A DNA stretch of 64,000 nucleotides from Zelopaecilomyces penicillatus (lineage: Eukaryota; Ascomycota; Sordariomycetes; Hypocreales; Pseudodiploosporaceae), in the NCBI GenBank assembly GCA_005765155.1, contig VCCP01000002.1, positions 6,076,001 through 6,140,000 of the forward strand, read 5' to 3'. Positions 42,901-54,900 of this stretch are shown here, piece after piece (positions within the stretch are counted from its first letter, which is position 1; the number at the start of each line of letters is the position of its first letter). Under the pieces are notes generated by a model. That model was not told the origin of the DNA and made no database searches. It saw only the letters and a program-made list of their open reading frames with translations. A program made the position numbers and the translations under genes.

Positions 42901-45900
42901 TTCAAATCAGAAAAGGGAACAAATCTAATCGCCTACTTCTGCTTCAGCGACGAGACGCGTACAGTTGGCCTCACCCGCGATGCTTCGGATGGAGGCCCGT
43001 TCCTACCACTTGATGATGATTTACAGGCTCGCCTGGCTGGTGTTGTTGGTGAGCTGAGCATTGCTCTACCTCGCTATATGATCCCTACGCTATTTATTCC
43101 TTGCCTCTACATGCCTTTCATCACATCTACTAAACTTGATCGGAACGAGCTGCGTCAACTTACCGGCAAGCTTAGCCAAGAATCTCTTGCTAAATACTCA
43201 CTTATTGGCGGCAAGAAGCGAGCTCCAGAAACACCTATGGAGATTCTTATCCAGAAGCTTTGGGCTGATATCCTCAACATCTCTACTGAGTTCATCGGTC
43301 GTGATGACAGCTTTTTGGGCCTTGGTGGCGACTCAATCACTGCCATCCATCTCATCAGCACAGCTCGTGAAGCCGGTATAATCCTCTCGGTGAAGGATAT
43401 CTTTGATGATCCCCGTCTCTCTGCCGTTGCAACCAAAGCCCGTGAGGCTAGTGTATCTGATGCTCCAGTAATTACTACTGCCGGGCCGTTCGAATTACTC
43501 AAAGAACCTGTTCGCCAGGCCATTGTCAGCGAGAGTATCCGAACGCAGTGTAATCTCAATCCTCAAGACATCATAGAAGACGCCTATCCTACAACTATGT
43601 TGCAAGAAGGCCTCATCGCACTTTCAGTCAAGCAGCCCGGATCTTATGTCGCGAAATACGTCTACCGCCTTCCTGAGAACATTGACATTGCGCACTTCAA
43701 AGCATCTTGGGAGCGAACTGTTTCGCTTTGTGTCGCTCTTCGGTCTAGAATTGTAATCGTCGGCAATGAGTGCATCCAGCTCGTTGTGGATGAAACGATC
43801 GATTGGCACGCAGACGACAGCGTCGATTTCCATACAACTGTCAATGCTGTTCAATCTTGCGAGATGACTTATGGATCGGCTCTATCTCAGTATGCCCTCG
43901 TTGAGGACAACAACGGTGCATATTATTTCCTCTGGATTGTGCATCACGCTGTTCATGATGGATGGACTGTTCGTCTTGTACTCACCACACTTCAATCTAT
44001 CTATCACAAGCTTGATGTCCCTACTTTGAAGCCCTATGCCAACTTCATCCAGTATACTATGAGTATACAAAACGATGAGATCGTCAACTACTGGACTAGC
44101 CAGCTTCAAAATGCCAAGAAGGCATCCTTCCCTCCATCAGCTACAGCCACAAAGGAGAGTGTTACTCGTGTCATTGGAAAGACCATCCAGATCCCTGCGT
44201 CTACCAACCCTGCTATCACCAAAGCAACTGTTCTCAGGGCTACTTGGGCTATACTCCTCGCTCGTTACTGTGACTCAGATGATGTTTGTTTCGGTACAAC
44301 TGTATCAGGTCGCCAAGCACCAGTGCCTGGCTTGATGGATATGCCTGGCCCGGTCGTTGCCACTGTCCCCATTCGTGTTCAGATAGATACCAACATAACT
44401 ACCGGCCAGTATCTTCAAGCTATTCAGGGCCAGGCTCAAGACATGGTCCCCTATGAGCAGTTCGGCCTCCAGAATATTTCCAAGATCAGCTCAGACCTGA
44501 AGGACACCTGCGACTTCACCAGTCTGCTTGTCATTCAACCCAGACAGCATCTCGATTCTCGCAAGAGCAATAACAGCACTTCATCAGATGAACCTGGTGT
44601 ATTGCTTCTCCCAGCTGATATTGAAGGAGGCTCAGCAGAAAAGCTTATGCAGAACTACTTCAGTTACCCCTTGGTCATCCAGGGCCATCTGCTAAGTGAT
44701 AGTATCGAGCTGTTGCTTATGTACAATGAGAATGTTCTCTCCGAGCAGCTCATGAATGGCTTGAGTCTCCAGTTTGAGCACATCGCCACACAGTTGTTTA
44801 CTCACCAAGATATGCCTATGGACAAACTCAGTCTTTCAAGTTCTTGGGACCTGCAGCAAGCCATCACATGGAATGGCGAGCAACCGGAAATTATTGACAC
44901 TTGCTTTCACAAAATGGTCGAGGCCCATGCACATACATCTCCCAACGCCCCAGCTATTTCTGCTTGGGACGGTGAACTCACATACAGTGAGCTCGATACT
45001 CTTGCCAATCAGCTTGCCAATTATCTTATCGAGGTCTATAACGTCAAGATTGAAGATCTTGTCCATGTCTGCTTTGAGAAGTCCATGTGGTTCTTCGTTT
45101 CTATTCTCGCTATTAACAAAGCCGGCGCTATCTGGGTGCCCCTTGATCCCTCGCACCCTGAGCAGCGACTGCAACAAGTCGTCTCCCAAACACAGTCTAC
45201 CCTAGCTCTGTCATCGCCATCTAACAGCGCTCTGTGCTCATCTCTTGTTGAGAGAGTCGTTGAAGTTTGTCCTGCTCTTGATGCCAAGCTAAGGGATAGC
45301 TTTAGTGTTGGAGCACCTGACATCAAGGTTATGCCTCACAACGCAGCTTATGTTCTCTTCACATCAGGCAGTACGGGCACACCTAAGGGCTTGGTAATGC
45401 AACATGGCTCTGTTTGCACAAGTCAAACTGCTATTGCTGAACGATTAGGCATGACATCCAGTGTCAGGATTCTACAGTTCGCAGCATTCGTTTTCGACTT
45501 GTCTATTGGCGAAATAGTCATGCCCTTGATTTCCGGTGCATGCATTTGTGTTCCTTCGGAGCACACTCGAATGAATAACATCACAGACTTTATCACAGAG
45601 CAAAACGTGAACTGGGCTTTCCTTACGCCATCGTTTGCCCGGACAATTCGTCCCGACGATGTTCCAACTCTGCGATTGTTGCTGTTTGCAGGTGAAGCTG
45701 TTGGTCGCGATGTGTTTGAGACCTGGTTTGGAAAGGTTCGCCTGATCAACGGATGGGGTCCAGCTGAAACCTGTGTGTTTAGCACCCTCCATGAATGGCA
45801 GTCTATTGATGAATCGCCCTTGACTGTCGGAAGACCTGTTGGCGGCTTCTGCTGGATAGTTGATCCCACAGATCCTCAGAAATTGGCACCTATCGGCACC

Positions 45901-48900
45901 CTGGGTGAAGTTGTTATCCAGGGCCCTACTATCTTGCGAGAGTATCTTGCTGATCCAAAACGCACTGCTGCATCTTCTGTAACCTCACTCCCAGAGTGGG
46001 CGCCGCAGCGTAGTGAGCAGTACTGGAATCGCTTCTACAAATCTGGTGATCTTTGCTCCTATAATTCAGATGGTACAATCGAGTTTTCTAGCCGTAAGGA
46101 CACCCAGGTCAAGATCCGCGGTCTCCGAGTGGAGCTTGGCGAAGTTGAACACCACATTCGCAGCAACCTCGAAGGCGTCCGCCAGGTCGCAGTGGATGTC
46201 TTCAAAACTGAAGCCAGCACTAGCTTGATCGCATACTTCTCCTTCTCTGAGGACACACGCACCGCCGGACTTCAATCTGAAGATGAGGGCGTCTTCCTAC
46301 CCGTAAGCGTTGAGCTCCAACAGCAGCTTGCAGCCATGGTTGGCCAGCTTAGCGTTTCTCTCCCACGCTATATGATCCCAACTCTCTTCGTCCCATGCTT
46401 GTACATGCCTTTCATTACGTCGACCAAGCTTGACAGAAACAAACTCCGCAAGCTGGTGACTGAACTTGGACAAGAGGACTTGGCTTCATATGCCCTTCAA
46501 AATGGTAGCAAGCGTATGCCAGGTACCACTATGGAGCTTCGCATGCAGCAACTATGGTCTACCGTCTTGAAGATGCCTCAAGAGTCCATCGGCTGTGATG
46601 ACAGCTTCCTTCAGATTGGCGGTGATTCTATTGCCGCTATCCGGCTTGTGACCGTGGCTCGTGAAGCTGGTGTCTCTTTCGCTGTCAAGGATATTTTCGA
46701 TGATCCTAGACTCTGTAAGCTCGCTGAGGTTGCCAGCGACATCTCAGGTAACGAAATCACCTCTAACATTGTCCTACCTTTCAGCTTGCTGGACAGCTCT
46801 ATCAACAAGCAAGCCATACAGGAGTCTTTGCGCGACCAGTACAATCTTGTAGTTGACGAGTCTGATATTGAGGATGCTTATCCCTGCACAACACTTCAAG
46901 AAGGTCTTCTTGCTTTGGCTGCCAAGCAGCCTGGCTCATACATTGCCAAGCATGTCTATCAGCTTCCCTCTCACGTCGATGTGGATAGATTCCGCATGGC
47001 TTGGGAAAAGACAGTTGAGATCTGCAGCAACCTACGCACTCGCATTTACATGCTCAATAGCTTCAGCACTCAGGTGATCCTAAAGGTCAATTCTACTTGG
47101 GACACCACCAATCAAGATCTTGGTTCATATCTGCAGGACAGCAAGAATATCGAAATGGGCTTCGGTTCTCAGTTATGCCGTTACTCCATGCTTCAAGAGG
47201 GTGGCAATAACTTCTTTGCCTTTAGCATCCACCACGCTATCTTTGATGGCTGGTCATTGCCGTTGATTACCGGCACTCTTATTTCAGTCTATCACGACCT
47301 AGAGCTTCCTCGCCTCTACTCTTATGCTGGGTTCGTCAAGTATACAATGGATCTCAGTCATGAAGGTGCTTGTACCTACTGGAATACACAGCTTCAAGAC
47401 TCCAAGCCTGCCGCGTTCCCCATCGCAAGCGATAAATCCAACGGTACTACACGCATCATGACAAATACGATTGAGTTCCCCAAGTCCACAAACTCATCAA
47501 TTACCAAGGCTTCTATTCTTCGAGCAACCTGGGCTATTATACTCGCTCGTTATTCAGATAGTGATGATGTATGCTTCGGTGCCACCGTCTCTGGTCGCCA
47601 TGCTTCTGTTGTCGGTCTTGAAGCCACTCCAGGTCTTGTGGTTGCTACTGTTCCTGTGCGTGTTCGTATTGATCGAAAACGATCGCAACTTGGTTTCCTC
47701 CAGGATATTCAAGCACAGGCTTCAAATATGGTTGCGTATGAACAGTTTGGATTACAGAATATTTCCAAGATCAGTGTCGAGGCCAAGAATGCTTGCGACT
47801 TTACTAGCTTGCTCGCTATTCAGCCTGTTCAGCATATGAGTGCCAGTGAAAGCAGCTCTGATGAAGATGCCAACAATGGTGCCCTGCTGCTCCCTCCTAC
47901 CTCTACCCACATTGATGCGGAGGATATGCTGCAAAACTACTTCAGCTATCCACTTGTCATCCAGTGTCATTTGCACGAAAACCACGTCAATCTTGTGCTT
48001 ATCTATAACGCTGATATAATGGGTGAAGATCAGCTGCATGCCCTCAGCCAACAATTCGACCATGTCGTTCAGCAGCTTCTTGATCAAAGTGAGGCAGCAC
48101 TCGATGCGCTTACTGTTTCAGGACCATGGGATCTTCAGCAAGTCATGAACTGGAATAAACAAGAACCCGAACTCATCCAGTCCTGCATTCATGATATTAT
48201 CTCAGAGCATGCACTCACTGCTCCTGACCATGAGGCTATCTTCTCATCGGAAGGTAGTCTAACCTATAGCGAGCTTGAAGGTCTCACTAACACTCTTGCT
48301 CAACATCTCATCCAGCTTGGGGTCAAGCCAGAGACTGTTGTACCCTTCTGCTTTGAAAAGTCAATGTGGGCGGTCGTCGCAATTCTGAGTATTCTCAAGG
48401 CTGGTGGTGCTTTTGTTCCTCTAGACCCAGCCCATCCTGAGACTCGTCGCGAGGCGTTGATCAAGGAAGTGAAGGCAGATGTTATGATTGTCTCATCCTC
48501 TGCTCTGGCCTCGTGCTCTACTATGCCCGTCAAGCATACTATTGAGCTATCGGCTTCCTTCATGTCAGAGCTTTCTAAATCACTTGACAAGTCAACAGCT
48601 TCTCAAGCTATAGAGCCAGACAACATGGCATATGTTCTCTTCACTTCTGGATCAACTGGCAAGCCTAAGGGTGTAGTTATGGAGCATGCCGCTCTCACTT
48701 CAAGTACCCTTGGCTATGGCAAAGTGTACAAATTTGGACCTGACTCCAGGGTATTCCAATTCTCCAACTACATCTTTGACGGCAGCTTGGGAGAGATCCT
48801 TGCCCCTCTTGCCTTTGGTGGTACAGTCTGTATTCCGAATGATACCGAGCGCCTTCAAAATGCCTCGGAGTTCATGAACATTGCTAGAGTAAATACTGCT

Positions 48901-51900
48901 TGCTTAACACCCTCCTTTGTCAGGACATTCACACCTGACCAAGTTCCCAATCTTCACACACTTGTTCTTGGTGGTGAGGCTGCCTCTAAGGATCTCTTGC
49001 AGGTTTGGGCCAACCGTGTTACCCTGATCAACGGTTACGGACCAGCTGAGGCCTGTAACTACGCCACTACCCATACCTTCCAATCTGCCGAAGACTCTCC
49101 AAGAAATATTGGTCAGGCGTTTAATGGAGCATGCTGGATTGTCGAGCCTGATAACTATAACCGCCTTACACCTGTAGGCTGCACTGGCGAGCTTATTATC
49201 CAGACTCATGCCTTGGCTCGTGGCTATCTCAATGATGCAGAGAAGACTGCCAAGTCCTTTGTTGACTCCGTCGACTGCCTATTGTCCGTTCAGCTGTATG
49301 AGCCTCATCGATTCTACCTCACGGGTGACTTGGTGAGATATCAGCCCAACGGTGAAATGGAATACCTTGGTCGCAAGGATTCACAAGTCAAACTCCGCGG
49401 TCAGCGACTTGAACTAGGGGAGATTGAGTACAACATCATTCAGTCCCTAGAGAGTATTGAATACGCTGCCGTGGATATTGTTCACAGGGAGGCTGGTGAT
49501 GCTCTTGTTGCCTTTATTTCGTTTGCTGATAGAAGCAGCAAGTGGAACTCTGACAACCGGTCTGATAATCTGATTATCCCGGATGAGGATATGAGCACCG
49601 TTCTTGATACACTACGCAGAAGCCTCAAATCTGTGTTACCTGGATACATGATTCCTAGTCTGATCCTTCCTCTTCATTGTATGCCATTTATTACTTCAAT
49701 GAAGATGGACAAGAAAGAACTGCGCTCCCTTGCATCCGAGCTATCAATCGAAGATACCGCTGCCTTCTCTGGCTCCAAACGAGATTGGGTTGCTCCATCT
49801 ACCACCATGGAGTTCAAAATCAGAGATCTCTGGGCTCAAGTGCTCAAGATCAACTCCGATGATATTGGTCGCAATGACAGCTTCCTTGAGATTGGTGGTG
49901 ACTCTATTACAGCAATCCACCTTGTGACTGCTGCTCAGCAGGAAGGTATCATCATCACCGTTGCTGATATCTTCGCCGATTCTCAACTATCGTCATTGTC
50001 AGCCTCTGCACGCCTTGGCCATAGCGACTTGACCAGATATGAAGTGGCTCCTTTCAGTCTTGTTCCTTCTGAATTGAGCATCGACTCACTAACACGCGAA
50101 GTTCAAACCACTTGCTCGCTTCCGAACTATCAGACACTCGAAGATGCATTCCCAGTTACTAATCTTCAGGAAGGTCTCATGGCCATTTCAATTCGACAGC
50201 CTGGCTCATACATTGCCAAGCATGTATACAAGCTATCCAAGAGTGTTAACACTGCGCGCTTCAAGACTGCTTGGGAGAAAACTATCCTAGCCTGTGGAAA
50301 TCTGCGTACTCGGATTATCCTTGTTAACGGTCAAGCAATCCAAGTAGTTATCAAGGACGATATCTCCTGGGACGATACAGCTAGCCATGACCTTGATTCT
50401 TATATCCGTTCGATACAGCGGTATGAGATGACCTATGGGTCAAGGCTTTGCCGTTATAGCATCATTGAAGAAAAAGAATCAGGCGCCAAGTTCTTCGCCT
50501 TCAGTGTTCACCACACCGTGTTTGACGGCTGGAGTCTGCCACTTCTGATGTCTACCCTCAATGCATTCTATCATGAGACAGAGACTCCTGCGTTGAACTC
50601 ATATTCCAGCTTTGTGAAATATACAATGGATCTTGATCATACCGATGCTGTATCCTACTGGACGAATCAACTCTCAGACACCAAGAGGGCCACATTCCCA
50701 CCATCTCGCGACATTGCCGGCTCCTCCACGAAGACGACCAAGTTCCTCAACAAGATTGTTGAATTCCCCAAGTCAACTAGCACATCAATCACCAAGGCAT
50801 CTATCCTTCGTGCTGCTTGGGCAATTGTCCTCGCACGCCACTCTGATAGCGACGACGTGTGCTTCGGTACTACAGTCTCAGGTCGACACGCAGCCGTCCC
50901 TGGTCTTGATGCTACTCCAGGTTTAGTTGTTGCCACTGTCCCTGTCCGCGTTCGCATCAACCCCAAGAAATCTCTGGCTGGATTCCTTAAGGATATTCAG
51001 ACACAGGCTTCAGAGATGGTTGCCTTTGAGCAGTTTGGTCTTCAGAACATTTCCAAGATCAGCCCAGAGATCAAGAGCGCTATCGACTTTAACAGTTTAC
51101 TAGCAGTGCAACCTGTTCAAACCTTTAGCAACACCGGTTCTGCCGATGAGGCTATACTAGCTGCCGCTGACTCAGAGCTTCTCCGAGCTGAAGAGATGTT
51201 ACAGAACTACTTTAGCTATCCCCTGGTTGTCCAATGTCATGTATACGAAGACATGGTCAATCTCATGTTCATCTATGACTCTGAAGCTGTGCCTGAACAT
51301 CAACTTGAGGCTATTTCTCACCAGTTTGATCACGTTGTCCAGCAGCTCCTTACACAAAGCGATCAGCAACTTGAAACGCTTTCCATTGCTGGACCTTGGG
51401 ATCTGCAACAGGCGAATGATTGGAATATCGATACTCCTGCACTCATTCAAGATTGTATTCATGACCTTATCTCTGAGCATGCCAAGCGCACTCCTGACCA
51501 CGAGGCTATTTTCTCTTCCGAGGGCAATATGACATACGCCGCCTTTGACCACTTGACAACTGTTCTGGCTAGCCATTTGGCTCATCTTGGCGTCGGGCCC
51601 GAGACAATTGTGCCGTTCTGTTTCGAAAAATCTATGTGGGCCGTTGTCGCCATTGTCGCCATTCTCAAGGCGGGTGGAGTCTTCGTTCCGCTAGACCCCT
51701 CGCATCCCACCAGTCGTCGTGAGGCTCTTGTCAGTGAAGTCAACGCAAATGTCATTATTGCGTCGCAATCAGCCGCAGAGTCATGTCTCAATTTGGTACC
51801 CCATGTTATAGAGCTCTCCTCTGACTTCATGTCCAAGCTCTCTATTGCATTCAAGGGCACCACGCAATCCGTACAGAAGCCCAAGCCCAGCAACGCGGCC

Positions 51901-54900
51901 TATGTTCTATTCACTTCCGGATCCACAGGCAAGCCCAAGGGCGTTGTCATGGAGCATTCTGCTCTAACAACCAGCACTTTGGGTTACGGCCAGGCCTATG
52001 GAATGGGTCCCTCCACTAGACTGTTCCAGTTCTCCAATTACATCTTTGACGGTAGTTTGGGTGAGATTCTCGCGCCACTTGCTCATGGCGGTACAGTATG
52101 TGTGCCTAATGAGACTGAACGTCTTCAAGATTCTCCAGCATTTATGAGGAAGGCCAAGGTCAACATGGCCTGCTTGACGCCTTCCTTTGTTAGAACCTTC
52201 ACACCTAACCAAGTGCCGCTATTGAAAACTTTGGTTCTGGGTGGTGAGCCAGCTGGCATGGACATTCTTGAAACTTGGTGCGATCGAGTTCACCTTATCA
52301 ATGGTTATGGCCCAGCCGAAGCCTGTAATTATGCCACTTGGCATAAGTTCACCTCGAGCAATGAATCGCCAAGGACTATCGGACGTGGATTCAACAGTAA
52401 TACCTGGATCGTTGAGCCTGACAATCATCACCAGCTTACACCAATTGGCTGTGCTGGTGAACTCGCTATACAGGGTAACGTTCTCGCCCGCGGTTACATC
52501 AATGACGCTGAGAAAACCGACAAGTCTTTCGTTACTGAAGTTGCTGGCCTCTCAAAGACCTCTCTTCGTGGCCCGCATCGCTTCTATCTCACTGGTGATC
52601 TTGTGAGGTACCGCAATGATGGCTCCATGGAATATCTTGGACGTAAGGATACTCAGGTTAAGCTTCGAGGTCAACGTATCGAGCTTGGAGAAATAGAGTA
52701 CCATATGAAGAGAGCTCTTCCTGGCCTTGAGCATGTAGCGGTTGATATTATCACACGAGAATCTGGACAGTCATTAGTCGGATTCGCCTGTTTCTCAGAC
52801 AAGAGCAACCGTGCCGCCAGCTTTTCAGAAGCCTTGCTTGCTCCAAGCGAGAGCTTGCATATTGCGATTGTCACTCTGATGGATAACCTCAAGGCTGTTT
52901 TGCCAAGCTTCATGATGCCCAGCCTTATCCTTCCTGTTTCTACCATGCCATTTATCACTTCAATGAAGCTTGATAGAAAGAAGTTGCGTGATATTGCAGT
53001 ATCATTGACAACCGAAGAGCTGGCTCTATTCGCGCTCAAGAAGACAGATAGAGTTGAGCCTACGACTGAGATGGAATTCAAGCTACGAGACTTATGGGCT
53101 CAAGTACTCAAGATCTTGCCCCAAGACATTGGAAAGAATGATAGCTTCCTGCAGATTGGAGGTGACTCAATTTCTGCTATCCAGCTGGTTACTCTAGCAC
53201 AACAGAATAGCATTATCCTCACCATCGCGACAATCTTTGCCGACCCTCGCCTGTCATCAATTGCCAGCTCTGCCCGTTTCGGTCAGACAGAACAAACTTT
53301 CGATGTTCAACCTTACAGCATGCTGCCGGTCGATGCTCAAGAGTCTATCAGATCCGAGGTTGTTCAGCAATGCCACTTGTCTTCCACCCAAACCATCGAT
53401 GATATCTACCCTTGCACAAAGCTTCAAGAAGGTCTCATGACACTGTCTATCAAGCAGCCTGGATCATACACGGCTAGATATGTCTACCGTCTTCCTGACC
53501 ACGTTGATATTGGACGCTTTAGAGCTGCCTGGGAAACGACAATGGAACAATGCCACAATCTTCGTACCTCCATCATTCTGGTGGGACACTCAACCTATCA
53601 GGCTATCATCAAGAGCAATGCAGGGTATCAATGGGAGAACACTGATGGCACCAACTTGAAGCAGTTCATGCAAGCCTCCTTCAATATGGGCTATGGTTCT
53701 CAGCTCAGCCGTTATGCTATCATCCGAGACGCTGGTAAGACTTACTTTGCCTGGCACATTCATCACGCAGTCTTTGACGGTTTCACAATGCCGCTCATCA
53801 TGAGCACACTGTTCGCTGCCTACTTCGGAACCGAGCTTCCTCAACTTGAACCATATGCTCGATTCGTCAAATACACAACTTCAATTGATCAGAACGTTGC
53901 TGCTCAATATTGGCGAGATCAACTCTTTGAAGCGAAACGTGCCTCCTTCCCAGCCATCGATGATGGATCCAATAACTCAAGTGGCAAGGCAATCACTCAG
54001 CTCATGAGAAAATCGGTCGATTTCCCTCGATCTACTCAAACATCCATCACCAAGGCGACCATTATCCGTGCTGCTTGGGCTATAGTTCTCGCGCGCCACA
54101 GTGCTAGCAATGATGTTTGTTTCGGTACTACAGTATCTGGTCGCCACGCACCAGTGCCTGGCCTTGATGCCATGCCCGGCCCTATGCTGGCTACCGTACC
54201 GGTCCGCGTCCGCCTTGACCAGGACCTATCTCTGCCACGCTTCCTCCAGGATGTGCAGACTCAGGCTTCCGAGATGGTGGCTTACGAGCAATTCGGTCTG
54301 CAGAATATCTCTGCATTGAGTACCGATGCAAAGGACGCATGTGAATTCTCTAGTTTGCTTGTGATTCAACCAGCTAGCCAGGCCAGTGAGGATGGCGAGC
54401 AATCAGATGACATGATATTGATCCCTGATACGAGCGCGACATCCACAGAAGACTCAATGCAGAATTACATCAACTATCCGCTGGCTCTTCAAATTATGAT
54501 TCACAGCGATCGTTTGGATCTTCTACTGATTTACAATACAAATGTCGTGACCGACGCTCAGTCTGCTGCTATTTCCGAGCAGTTCTCTCATGTCATTCAG
54601 CAGCTCCTCATCCAGGACGAAACCTTACTCTCTCAAGTCTCCGTCGCTGGTCCTTGGGATCTTCAGCAGTCGGTTCAATTCAATAAGACAGCCAATCTTG
54701 AACCCCTTCAGAATACAATCCCTGAACGATTTGCCGCACAAGTAGCTCGACGGCCTAACCACGAGGCTCTGTACTCTAGTACAGAAAGCCTCTCTTACCA
54801 AGAACTTGATGATCTCTCGTATCAGTTCTCGATCTACTTGAGCCGTCTCGGCGTTAGACCTGAGACGATTGTGCCCTTCTGTTTCGAGAAGTCAATTTGG

